Notes: generated by a model from the letters alone, not told the origin. DNA of 30,648 nt from Flavobacterium psychrophilum (GCA_943325515.2 CALPPS020000020.1:1-30648); one strand, 5' to 3'. Counted from the first letter of the stretch, positions 8,315-15,608 are shown. A program made the numbers and translations.

Positions 8315-10504
8315 ATGTCAACTTTACGTTTCCAAGCATTAAAAGATGCATCGGGTAGAAAGCCCGTAAAATTTGAAGAAGCTGATAGAAAATCAGCTAT
8401 TTTCGGTGCCAATGTGTTTAATGATAAAGCAATGAAGCAGTTTTTAACTTCAGATGCTTATAAAGGAGTGAAAGATGCCATTCTGCACGGAACAAAAATC
8501 GACAGAAAACTAGCAGATTATATTGCTATGGGAATGAAAGAGTGGGCAGTTGCAAAAGGTGTAACTCATTATACACATTGGTTTCAGCCCTTAACAGGAG
8601 CAACTGCTGAAAAGCATGATGCTTTTTTTGAAACATCATATGATGGTTCAGATCCTTTAGAAAAATTTGGAGGAGGACAATTAGTTCAACAAGAGCCAGA
8701 CGCCTCTTCTTTTCCAAATGGGGGCATTAGAAATACATTTGAAGCTCGAGGATATACTGCATGGGATCCAACTTCTCCAGCATTTATTTTTGGTACTACT
8801 TTATGTATTCCAACTGTTTTCATTTCATACACAGGTGAAGCTTTAGATTATAAAACTCCACTTTTACGTGCCTTAAACGCTGTTGATGAAGCCGCAACTG
8901 AAGTATGTAAATATTTTGATAAAAATGTCAAAAAAGTAACCGCTACTCTAGGTTGGGAACAAGAATATTTTTTAATAGATAGTTCATTAGCTAATTCAAG
9001 ACCAGATTTGTTATTAACTGGTAGAACGCTTTTAGGACATACTTCAGCAAAAGGGCAACAATTAGATGACCATTATTTTGGTTCTATCCCTTCACGCGCT
9101 TTAAACTTTATGCGTGAATTGGAAGAAGAATGTATGTTGTTAGGGATTCCAGTAAAAACACGTCATAATGAAGTAGCACCAAATCAATTTGAATTAGCTC
9201 CAATTTTTGAAGAGACTAACTTAGCAGTTGATCACAATTCTTTATTGATGGATGTGATGTCAAAAGTGGGCGAACGTCACGATTTTAAAGTTTTATTTCA
9301 TGAAAAACCTTTTAAAGGTGTAAATGGTTCAGGAAAACATAATAATTGGTCAATGGCTACAGATACAGGTGTTAATTTATTATCTCCAGGAAAAACACCT
9401 ATGAGCAATTTGCAATTCCTATCTTTCTTTATAAATACAATTAAAGCGGTTCAAGAGTATGAAGAATTATTGAGAGCATCAATTGCTACTGCTAGTAATG
9501 ACCATCGTTTAGGAGCTAATGAAGCTCCACCAGCAATAATTTCAGTTTTTATTGGAGCGCAATTGACAAAAGTATTGGCTGAATTAGAAGGTGTGACTAA
9601 CGGCAAATTATCACCAGAAGAAAAAACAGATTTAAAATTGAATGTTGTTGGTAAAATTCCAGACGTATTATTAGATAATACTGATAGAAATAGAACTTCT
9701 CCTTTTGCTTTTACAGGAAATAAATTTGAATTCCGTGCAGTTGGTTCTTCTGCTAACTGTGCTAACGCAATGACAACTTTGAATTCAATAGTTGCAAAAC
9801 AATTAAAAGAATTCAAAAAAGAAGTAGATACTTTAATCGAGAAAAAAGATTTAAAGAAAGACGAAGCAATCTTCAATGTTTTGAGAGAATATATTAAAGA
9901 AACTAAAAATATTCTTTTTGAAGGAGATGGTTATAGTGATGCGTGGGAAAAAGAAGCTAAAAAACGTGGTTTGAGTAATCATAAAACAACTCCAGCAGCT
10001 TTGAAAGCTAAAGTATCTAAAAAAGCATTAGATTTATTCAAAGATTTAAGTGTGATGAACCACGTTGAAGTAGAGGCACGTTACGAAATTGAATTAGAAG
10101 AATACACTAAAAAAATTCAAATTGAAGGTAGAGTTTTGGGTGATATTGCTAGCAATCATGTTATTCCAACCGCAATTCGTTACCAAAATACTTTGATTGA
10201 AAACGTTCGTGGTTTGAAAGAAATCTTCGGAAAAGACTTCGATAAAATTGCAAAAGAACAAATTGTTTTAATCAAAGAAATTTCAGTTCACATCGAAGGA
10301 ATTATTACAAAAGTGGAGGAAATGACTGAAGCTCGTAAAAAAGCAAACGCATTAACAGACGCTCAAAAAATGGCTGAAATGTACTGCGATAGGGTAAAAC
10401 CATACTTCGAAGTTATCCGTGAACATTGCGATAAATTGGAATTATTAGTAGATGATGAAATTTGGACACTAACCAAGTACAGAGAATTATTGTTTACCAA
10501 GTAA
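8315..10504 (+). CDS. glnN: Glutamine synthetase type III
   Basis: Makes glutamine from glutamate, ammonia and ATP in the cytoplasm, the main ammonium-assimilation step. At 729 residues it has the GSIII length, well above GSI/GSII. Family marks include an N-terminal domain with 'THYTHWFQPLTG', the catalytic-core block 'VKTRHNEVAPNQFELAPIFE', the ammonia/metal-site block 'FKGVNGSGKHNNWSMATDTG', and the ATP-binding block 'ASNDHRLGANEAPPAIISVF' followed by 'FEFRAVGSSANCANAMTTLN'. The C-terminal roughly 180 residues are helical and GSIII-specific. The gene stands alone between its own promoter and a strong terminator, so it is probably a single-gene unit. The upstream inverted repeat suggests nitrogen control. 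Nothing looks damaged. Confidence 0.97.
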   Translation: MSTLRFQALKDASGRKPVKFEEADRKSAIFGANVFNDKAMKQFLTSDAYKGVKDAILHGTKIDRKLADYIAMGMKEWAVAKGVTHYTHWFQPLTGATAEKHDAFFETSYDGSDPLEKFGGGQLVQQEPDASSFPNGGIRNTFEARGYTAWDPTSPAFIFGTTLCIPTVFISYTGEALDYKTPLLRALNAVDEAATEVCKYFDKNVKKVTATLGWEQEYFLIDSSLANSRPDLLLTGRTLLGHTSAKGQQLDDHYFGSIPSRALNFMRELEEECMLLGIPVKTRHNEVAPNQFELAPIFEETNLAVDHNSLLMDVMSKVGERHDFKVLFHEKPFKGVNGSGKHNNWSMATDTGVNLLSPGKTPMSNLQFLSFFINTIKAVQEYEELLRASIATASNDHRLGANEAPPAIISVFIGAQLTKVLAELEGVTNGKLSPEEKTDLKLNVVGKIPDVLLDNTDRNRTSPFAFTGNKFEFRAVGSSANCANAMTTLNSIVAKQLKEFKKEVDTLIEKKDLKKDEAIFNVLREYIKETKNILFEGDGYSDAWEKEAKKRGLSNHKTTPAALKAKVSKKALDLFKDLSVMNHVEVEARYEIELEEYTKKIQIEGRVLGDIASNHVIPTAIRYQNTLIENVRGLKEIFGKDFDKIAKEQIVLIKEISVHIEGIITKVEEMTEARKKANALTDAQKMAEMYCDRVKPYFEVIREHCDKLELLVDDEIWTLTKYRELLFTK

Positions 10505-10523
10505 TTATACTAAAAATTAATTT

Positions 10524-10560
10524 ACACCCATCAGTTTATTATATTGTTGGGTGTTTTTTT
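10524..10560 (+). terminator. Rho-independent terminator after glnN
   Basis: The arms ACACCCATCA (10524-10533) and TGTTGGGTGT (10545-10554) form a 10-pair stem with one T/T mismatch and an 11-base loop. A run of seven T (10554-10560) follows. It lies 20 bases after the glnN stop. Confidence 0.85.
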
Positions 10561-10573
10561 ATTTAAAATAGCT

Positions 10574-10581
10574 TAACTTCG
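10574..10581 (+). promoter_or_regulatory. Possible -7 element (TAACTTCG) for the OmpA-like pair
   Basis: TAACTTCG differs by one base from TAnnTTTG. It lies 17 bases before the first OmpA-like ATG and just after the glnN terminator, where a new promoter is expected. No -33 element is obvious. Confidence 0.3.
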
Positions 10582-10598
10582 TTTCAATAATTATTTTT

Positions 10599-11486
10599 AT
10601 GAAACAAGTTTTTATTTGTTTTTTGTATTTTATTTTTACAAGTTCTGTTCTTGCACAAGAACAGTTTGACGTGTATTTTGACAGTAATAAATTTGAATTA
10701 AATACCCAAGAAAATGAAAAACTAAATCATTGGATTTCTGAAAACAAGAACAATAAAATAGTTGCCATTCAAGGTTTTACAGACGAAGATGGCACATCTA
10801 GTTTTAATGATACTTTGGCACAAAAACGCGTTGATTACATTTTTCAAAATATAAAAAATAAGATTAAGTTTCGAGAAGATTTTAAAACCAGAAGTTTTGG
10901 GGAAAGTTTTAATCAGTCAATTCATAAAGGTGAAAATAGAAAAGTTATTATTTTTTACATCCTAGAAAAAGATTTATCTCGAGAAGAAGAAATTTTGGGA
11001 ATTAAAAAAGAAGTTGTTGCCGTAGATGTTAAACCCGAAATAGTTTATCCCGAAAAATTAGTTTTCGATAATCCTAATGGAACCAAATCTGAATTCAAAT
11101 TGGATATAGTTTTTATGAAGAAAGTAGGCGAAGCTAAACCGGGTGAAAAATTGAAAATCGAAAACCTTAATTTCATCATCAATACATTTGCTGTAGTGAA
11201 TGAATCACGTGGAAAAATGTATGAGTTGTTATTAGTCTTGCAAAAAAATCCAAAATTAAAAATTGAAATTCACGGACATTTATGTTGTATGCCATCAGAT
11301 AGAAATGATTTATCAACCCAAAGAGCCAAAGCAATCTATAATTTTCTAGTTATGAATGAGATTTCAAAAAGTAGATTGACTTATAAAGGTTTTGGTAGTA
11401 AATTACCTATTTATCCTTTGCCCGAAAAGGACGAGAATGAACGAGCTGCTAATCGCAGAGTTGAAATTTTAATCTTAGAGAATTAA
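10599..11486 (+). CDS. OmpA-family protein with two OmpA-like domains (295 aa)
   Basis: A signal peptide (residues 1-20, ending SSVLAQ) precedes two OmpA_C-like domains with no beta-barrel. The first (about 22-125) has 'QGFTDEDG' and 'LAQKRVDYIF', with D62 and R77 at the 15-residue spacing of the peptidoglycan-binding Asp/Arg pair of E. coli OmpA. The second (about 180-295) has 'NDLSTQRAKAIYNFL' (R242) and a standard C-terminal 'ANRRVEILILEN', but a Cys pair (C229-C230) sits where the Asp is expected. It likely tethers the envelope to peptidoglycan from the periplasm. The gene is followed one base later by a shorter paralogue, so the pair looks like a tandem duplication. Confidence 0.82.
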   Translation: MKQVFICFLYFIFTSSVLAQEQFDVYFDSNKFELNTQENEKLNHWISENKNNKIVAIQGFTDEDGTSSFNDTLAQKRVDYIFQNIKNKIKFREDFKTRSFGESFNQSIHKGENRKVIIFYILEKDLSREEEILGIKKEVVAVDVKPEIVYPEKLVFDNPNGTKSEFKLDIVFMKKVGEAKPGEKLKIENLNFIINTFAVVNESRGKMYELLLVLQKNPKLKIEIHGHLCCMPSDRNDLSTQRAKAIYNFLVMNEISKSRLTYKGFGSKLPIYPLPEKDENERAANRRVEILILEN

Positions 11487-11487
11487 T

Positions 11488-12258
11488 ATGAAAAAGTTTA
11501 CTTGTCTTTTATTGTTTTTCTTACCTATTTTTTGTTTTTCACAAAAACAGTTTGAAGTTTTTTTTGATTTTAACAAAGATTTCCCAAATCAAAATTCAAT
11601 TTTAGCTACAAATGAATGGATTGCAAAAAATAAAAACATTGAAATCAAAAGCTTATTAGGCTATTGTGATAGTATCGATAGTAAAGATTATAATAAAAAA
11701 TTAGCAGAAAGGAGAATCAATAATGTTTATGATTTATTAGTAAAAAGTGGATTAAAATTCAATAAAAATATCGAGCGCATTGCATTTGGAAAAGATTTCA
11801 AACAATCAAAAATTCAAGCTGAAAATAGAAAAGTAATCATTTTTTTCAATGAAGAAGTAATCAAATTTGTTGAAAGTGAATTGAATAAACTAATTAGAAA
11901 TTCCAAAGTTGGTGAAACTATAAAACTTCCTAATATTTATTTTTTTAACAATTCAGCCAGAATTGTACCCAAATCACAACCTACATTATATGATTTACTC
12001 TGTGCTATGGAAGAAAATCCTAAACTAAAAATTGAAGTTCAAGGGCATATTTGTTGTCAATTGTTAAATGATAAAAATGATGTCTCAACTGCCAGAGCCA
12101 AAGCCATATATTCTTACCTCATAAGAAATAAAGTTGATAGAAAAAGATTAACGTTTAAAGGTTTTGGTGTCACCAAACCAATTCATAAAATTCCTGAAAA
12201 AAATGAAGTTGAAGCCGATGAAAATCGTAGAGTTGAGATTTTAATACTAGAAAATTAA
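11488..12258 (+). CDS. OmpA-family protein, paralogue of upstream gene (256 aa)
   Basis: Same plan as its neighbour: signal peptide (about 1-19, ending FCFSQ), a first OmpA-like domain with 'LGYCDSIDSKDYNKKLAERR' (D61, R76), and a second with 'QGHICCQLLNDKNDVSTARA' (C189-C190, R203) ending 'DENRRVEILILEN', nearly identical in its last residues to the upstream protein. It is about 40 residues shorter, mainly in the linker between domains. It begins one base after the upstream stop, so both are cotranscribed. The shared Cys pair and shared C-terminus show descent by duplication. Peptidoglycan binding is inferred for the first domain; the ligand of the second is uncertain. Confidence 0.8.
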   Translation: MKKFTCLLLFFLPIFCFSQKQFEVFFDFNKDFPNQNSILATNEWIAKNKNIEIKSLLGYCDSIDSKDYNKKLAERRINNVYDLLVKSGLKFNKNIERIAFGKDFKQSKIQAENRKVIIFFNEEVIKFVESELNKLIRNSKVGETIKLPNIYFFNNSARIVPKSQPTLYDLLCAMEENPKLKIEVQGHICCQLLNDKNDVSTARAKAIYSYLIRNKVDRKRLTFKGFGVTKPIHKIPEKNEVEADENRRVEILILEN

Positions 12259-12296
12259 TTATTAAATTCCAAATTCTTAAATCCCAGATGAAATCT

Positions 12297-12304
12297 TATC
12301 TTTG
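12297..12304 (+). promoter_or_regulatory. Promoter -7 element (TATCTTTG) for purM
   Basis: TATCTTTG matches TAnnTTTG and lies 50 bases before the ATG at 12355. It overlaps an earlier in-frame ATG at 12304, which helps rule out that longer start. Confidence 0.6.
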
Positions 12305-12318
12305 TGTCACAACATTCT

Positions 12319-12338
12319 CCCTCAGCTTGTCTAAGGGC
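12319..12338 (+). repeat. Degenerate copy of a widespread bacterial palindromic repeat in the purM leader
   Basis: CCCTCAGCTTGTCTAAGGGC has imperfect arms (CCCT/AGGG). From memory it resembles the dispersed repeat CCCTGAGCTTGTCGAAGGGC, differing at two positions. It lies in the predicted untranslated leader, between the -7 box and the ATG of purM. Homology to that repeat was not checked. Confidence 0.45.
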
Positions 12339-12354
12339 AACTAACTCCAAAAAA

Positions 12355-13557
12355 ATGAGTTCTGATAACAGCCAACGTTACAACCTAAGGGGAGTTTCTG
12401 CTTCCAAAGAAGATGTGCATAACGCCATCAAAAACATTGATAAAGGATTATTCCCAAAAGCTTTTTGCAAAATTGTTCCAGATTATTTGACAAATGATGA
12501 TGCTTATTGTCTTATCATGCACGCTGACGGCGCAGGAACAAAATCTTCTTTAGCTTATATGTATTGGAAAGAAACAGGTGATTTATCTGTATGGAAAGGC
12601 ATTGCACAAGACGCATTAATTATGAATATTGATGACTTGTTATGTGTTGGAGCAACAGATAATATTTTGCTTTCATCAACTATTGGAAGGAATAAAAATT
12701 TAATTCCAGCCGAAGTTATTTCAGCTATTATAAATGGAACTGAAGAATTAATTGCAGAATTAAAAACTTTTGGAGTCACTATCCATTCCACAGGTGGGGA
12801 AACTGCCGATGTTGGAGATCTAGTTAGAACTATTATTGTGGATTCTACAGTAACAGCAAGAATGAAACGTAGCGATGTAATTGATAATGCAACTATTCAA
12901 GCTGGCGACGTCATCGTTGGTCTGGCTTCTTTTGGACAAGCTAATTACGAAAAGAGTTATAATGGCGGTATGGGCAGCAATGGTTTGACATCGGCAAGAC
13001 ATGATGTTTTTTCTAAATATTTAGCCTTAAATTATCCAGAGAGTTTTGATTCTTCTGTTCCCGATGATTTAGTATATTCTGGAAATGTCAAACTTACTGA
13101 TAAAGTTGAAAATTCTCCTATTGATGCTGGTAAATTGGTTCTCTCACCAACACGAACCTATGCTCCAATTATAAAGTCTATTTTGAATAAATATTCCCCA
13201 GATGAAATTCATGGAATGGTACACTGTTCTGGCGGTGCTCAAACCAAAGTATTACATTTCCTGCCTGACGACAGGCAAGGTGAAGATAATGTTCATGTTA
13301 TAAAAGATAATTTATTTCCTATTCCACCACTTTTCAAATTAATTCAAGAACAATCGAAAACCCTATGGAAAGAAATGTATCAAGTATTCAATTGTGGTCA
13401 CAGAATGGAATTATATGTGCCCAATGAAATTGCTCAAGACATCATTGAAATCTCAAAATCTTTTGGTGTTGAAGCTCAAATTGTGGGCAGAGTAGAAGCT
13501 AGTAGCAACAAAAAACTCACTATTGAAAGTGAGTTTGGTAAATTTGAGTATAATTAA
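12355..13557 (+). CDS. purM: Phosphoribosylformylglycinamidine cyclo-ligase (AIR synthase)
   Basis: Converts FGAM to AIR with ATP, the fifth step of purine synthesis, in the cytoplasm. PurM-fold marks are 'YCLIMHADGAGTKSSLAYMY', 'QDALIMNIDDLLCVGATDN', 'HSTGGETADVGDLVRTIIVD', 'GDVIVGLASFG', and in the C-terminal half 'HGMVHCSGGAQTKVLHF' and 'VFNCGHRMELYV'. The long Bacteroidetes form (400 aa here) differs from the roughly 345-aa E. coli form. I use the Met at 12355 (MSSDNSQRYNLRG, the usual family start); the upstream Met at 12304 overlaps the promoter and would translate a repeat. Residues about 303-310 ('LPDDRQGE') look like a small insertion encoded by a palindrome. The 3' end contains a hairpin serving the convergent gene. 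Confidence 0.92.
   Translation: MSSDNSQRYNLRGVSASKEDVHNAIKNIDKGLFPKAFCKIVPDYLTNDDAYCLIMHADGAGTKSSLAYMYWKETGDLSVWKGIAQDALIMNIDDLLCVGATDNILLSSTIGRNKNLIPAEVISAIINGTEELIAELKTFGVTIHSTGGETADVGDLVRTIIVDSTVTARMKRSDVIDNATIQAGDVIVGLASFGQANYEKSYNGGMGSNGLTSARHDVFSKYLALNYPESFDSSVPDDLVYSGNVKLTDKVENSPIDAGKLVLSPTRTYAPIIKSILNKYSPDEIHGMVHCSGGAQTKVLHFLPDDRQGEDNVHVIKDNLFPIPPLFKLIQEQSKTLWKEMYQVFNCGHRMELYVPNEIAQDIIEISKSFGVEAQIVGRVEASSNKKLTIESEFGKFEYN
13260..13280 (+). repeat. Palindromic element inside the purM reading frame
   Basis: The arms TGCCTG (13262-13267) and CAGGCA (13272-13277) flank ACGA, with extra partial pairing outside (CC / AGG). It is GC-rich in an AT-rich gene and codes for the extra residues around P304-G309 of PurM. 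It resembles CCTGCCTG...CAGGCAGG elements I recall from intergenic regions of Flavobacterium genomes. Confidence 0.5.
13510..13536 (-). terminator. Terminator for the PH-domain gene, located inside the purM coding end
   Basis: The arms AAACTCACT (13513-13521) and AGTGAGTTT (13528-13536) form a perfect 9-pair stem with a 6-base loop. Read on the minus strand, the stem runs into six T (complement of A at 13510-13515), giving a classical terminator 24 bases after the stop of the minus-strand gene at 13560. It occupies the last coding bases of purM on the other strand. Confidence 0.65.
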
Positions 13558-13559
13558 AT

Positions 13560-13937
13560 TTATAAAACATAAAAAGCTAAAACTTTTTGCACATCATAAA
13601 CATTTACTGATTTAGTAAATTGTTTAATAATACTTGGATTTTGTTCACTTGAAACCCAAATTTTTAGTTCAGCTTCCAAGTCAAATGTTCCTGCAGTTTC
13701 CACACTAAATCTTGAAATTGCTTTATAGGCAATTGATTTGTATTCTATTTTACTTCCAGTTATACCTTGTTTTTCAACTAAAATTAATCGTTTGTTTGTG
13801 AAAATAAACACATCACGAATAAGTTTAAAACCCATTTCTATTTTTTCATCTTCAATTAGTAATTGACCATATTGATTGATAAGCTGTTCTTCGTTTGCCT
13901 GACCAGCATTGCCCATAAGTGCAGAAAATATCCCCAT
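13560..13937 (-). CDS. Bacterial PH-domain protein (bPH/YvbH-like, 125 aa)
   Basis: A small cytoplasmic protein with no signal peptide. After a short N-terminal helix ('MGIFSALMGNAGQANEEQL') it has the strand pattern of the bacterial pleckstrin-homology domain: 'EDEKIEMGFKLIRDVFIFTN', then 'KRLILVEKQGITGSKIEYKS' and 'FDLEAELKIWV'. The 'FIFTNKRLILVEKQGITGSK' stretch is the most recognisable signature of the PF08000-type family, whose role is unknown. It converges on purM with a two-base gap and appears to use a terminator inside purM. It is divergent from an unknown gene, and nothing in the context suggests a function. Confidence 0.78.
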   Translation of the reverse strand: MGIFSALMGNAGQANEEQLINQYGQLLIEDEKIEMGFKLIRDVFIFTNKRLILVEKQGITGSKIEYKSIAYKAISRFSVETAGTFDLEAELKIWVSSEQNPSIIKQFTKSVNVYDVQKVLAFYVL

Positions 13938-14002
13938 TTTTTTTGTTTAATAATTTAACAGTAAAATTAATAAATACTTCATTTGAAAATTAAAAACTTT
14001 GC

Positions 14003-14010
14003 GATATTTG
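14003..14010 (+). promoter_or_regulatory. Possible -7 element (GATATTTG) for the 142-aa unknown gene
   Basis: GATATTTG has one mismatch to TAnnTTTG and lies 15 bases before the ATG at 14026. The short leader and missing -33 element keep confidence low. Confidence 0.3.
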
Positions 14011-14025
14011 TGATAAATAAAATTT

Positions 14026-14454
14026 ATGAAAATTAATCCAAAAAATGGGGTCGACCAATTGTTATTTGGTATGAATCAAAATCATGTTCAAGCCATTTAT
14101 GGTGAACCAAGTAAACAATTTAAAGATGATGATGGTAATGAGATTTATTTATATTTTAAAGAAAAATTACGCCTAACATTCTATGAAGATGAATCTTTTC
14201 GTTTAGGTTACATAATTACTTCTAATGAGGAAGCTACACTTTTAGATAAAAAGGTAATTGGCAAAAATGTAGCTGTAATAAAAAGTGAATTGCCTTTTAA
14301 ATCATGGGAACAAGAAGATTTTGATAGTACCGAAAATCACTTTAACGAAAGTAATTGGCTACTTCTACAATCTGAGTTTGGAGTGATAATTCGTCTGGAA
14401 ATAGGAGCTATCATCAAAGATAATGATGAATTTGATTGGAAGTTTAAAGGTTAG
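14026..14454 (+). CDS. Hypothetical protein (142 aa)
   Basis: I do not recognise a family. The protein has no signal peptide or TM segment, so it should be cytoplasmic. It is acidic, with an opening 'GVDQLLFGMNQNHVQAIYGE' that resembles the first helix and turn of small proteins where a 'hxFGMxxxxVxxhhGxP' pattern recurs, including BamE-like folds and some immunity proteins. A strand-rich middle ('IYLYFKEKLRLTFYEDESF') and a Trp-containing acidic C-terminus follow. It stands alone between the divergent PH-domain gene and the convergent clpS. No toxin or partner gene is adjacent, so an immunity role is not supported by context. Confidence 0.7.
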   Translation: MKINPKNGVDQLLFGMNQNHVQAIYGEPSKQFKDDDGNEIYLYFKEKLRLTFYEDESFRLGYIITSNEEATLLDKKVIGKNVAVIKSELPFKSWEQEDFDSTENHFNESNWLLLQSEFGVIIRLEIGAIIKDNDEFDWKFKG

Positions 14455-14467
14455 TATCTTTTAAACT
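14441..14467. terminator. Convergent hairpin shared by the 142-aa gene and clpS
   Basis: The arms AGTTTAAAGG (14441-14450) and CTTTTAAACT (14458-14467) pair over 10 positions with one G-U, with a 7-base loop. The hairpin contains the stop codons of both converging genes. GC content is low and there is no strong T run, so termination is likely weak or bidirectional. Confidence 0.4.
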
Positions 14468-14736
14468 ATTTCTGCACTAAGACCAGCATCTAATAGTTGT
14501 ATGCATTGTGGTTTTAGCTCCTCAAAAGAACCCGTTTTTACAGTACATTTCCCTTTATAGTGAACTAAAATCGCACATTGTTCTGCTTGTTCCGATGAAT
14601 GTTGACAAACACGAATTAGAGTATCAATTACGTGGTCAAAAGTATTCACATCGTCATTAAACAATACAATTTCATTGTTAATAGCTACTAATTCATCAAC
14701 TAAAACGTCTTCTTGTGTTTTTTCTATTGTATTCAT
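14461..14736 (-). CDS. clpS: ATP-dependent Clp protease adaptor ClpS
   Basis: ClpS binds substrates with N-degron residues and hands them to ClpA/ClpC-ClpP in the cytoplasm. At 91 residues it has the normal length, with a flexible N-terminus and a core beginning 'NEIVLFNDDVNTFDHVIDTL', the binding pocket block with the conserved NDD and the H of 'FDHVI'. The Cys-rich helix 'VCQHSSEQAEQCAILVHYKG' and 'CTVKTGSFEEL' follow the family pattern. It lies 38 bases downstream of prmA on the same strand and is the last gene of the run headed at 19116. Confidence 0.94.
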   Translation of the reverse strand: MNTIEKTQEDVLVDELVAINNEIVLFNDDVNTFDHVIDTLIRVCQHSSEQAEQCAILVHYKGKCTVKTGSFEELKPQCIQLLDAGLSAEIV

Positions 14737-14774
14737 TTTTTATTTGTTTTTACAAAGTGTAAAATTTCAAAATA

Positions 14775-15608
14775 CTAATTTACATATTTCAATGAAACCC
14801 AATTGTTTCTTTCGAATTTTTTAACAAAAGTTAATCCTTTTTCTACACATGATTCATTTATAAAAGGAATGTCTTCATTATAGAAACCACTCAATAAAAG
14901 AATCCCTTTTTTAGATAAACAATTTACATAGTGTTGCATATCGTTTAACAATATATTGCGATTAATATTAGCAATAATCAAATCATATTTTTTATTTTGT
15001 AATAATTCAGCATCGCCTTCAAAAACGGATATCTCTTTACAATTATTACGTTCTGTATTTTCTACAGAATTAAGATAACACCAATTGTCAATATCAATAG
15101 CATCTATTGGTTTGGCGCCTTTCATTTCTGCAAAAATGGCTAAAATAGCTGTCCCACAACCCATATCTAACGTTTTAAGATTTTGAACGTTAGTTTCTAA
15201 AATTTGTTGTATCATCATATGAGTAGTTTCATGATGACCTGTACCAAAACTCATTTTTGGCTCAATAACTATATCATATTCAGCAGTAGTTTTTGGATGA
15301 AACGGTGCTCGGATATGGCATTTTCCATCAATATCTATAGGTTCAAAGTTTTTTTCCCATTCTTCATTCCAATTGACTTGGTCAATTTCTTCGATTGTAT
15401 AAGAAATATTGAATTCAGAAGATTGTAATAAATAGATATCATCTAATAGGTCTTTTGTGTAAAGATTTTTTTGAATATAAGCACTAAAACCATCGGTTGT
15501 TTCAATAAAACTTTCAAACGGTTTTTCACCGAGCTCAGCAATTAAAATTTCTGAGCCTAATTCTTTTGGTACTACTGAAAAATGGAAACCTAAATAAATA
15601 GTTGACAT
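14775..15608 (-). CDS. prmA: Ribosomal protein L11 methyltransferase
   Basis: An SAM-dependent enzyme that methylates ribosomal protein L11 in the cytoplasm. The N-terminal substrate-recognition domain (about 1-100) includes 'NWNEEWEKNFEPI'. The class I methyltransferase domain has 'PKMSFGTGHHETTHMMI' (family signature), the SAM motif 'LDMGCGTAILAIFAEMKGA', the acidic motif 'IDAIDIDNWCY', and 'YDLIIANINRNILL' (NxNR-type motif IV). Length of 277 is normal. It is followed by clpS and preceded by a small secreted-protein gene; an imperfect -7 element at 15624-15631 may add separate transcription. Confidence 0.95.
   Translation of the reverse strand: MSTIYLGFHFSVVPKELGSEILIAELGEKPFESFIETTDGFSAYIQKNLYTKDLLDDIYLLQSSEFNISYTIEEIDQVNWNEEWEKNFEPIDIDGKCHIRAPFHPKTTAEYDIVIEPKMSFGTGHHETTHMMIQQILETNVQNLKTLDMGCGTAILAIFAEMKGAKPIDAIDIDNWCYLNSVENTERNNCKEISVFEGDAELLQNKKYDLIIANINRNILLNDMQHYVNCLSKKGILLLSGFYNEDIPFINESCVEKGLTFVKKFERNNWVSLKYVN

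Noticed and set aside
9451..9876. Minus-strand open frame of 141 codons inside glnN
   Set aside because: glnN is strongly supported over this stretch; the antisense frame is Ser/Phe/Asn-rich without a domain and has no promoter.
12304..12306. Upstream ATG as start of purM
   Set aside because: Overlaps the promoter -7 box and would translate a non-coding repeat; the family start MSSDNSQRYNLRG fits 12355.
14737..14774. Small RNA or riboswitch in short gaps before biosynthetic genes
   Set aside because: The gaps before clpS, prmA, purA, folP and aroE are too short or lack any recognisable conserved structure.
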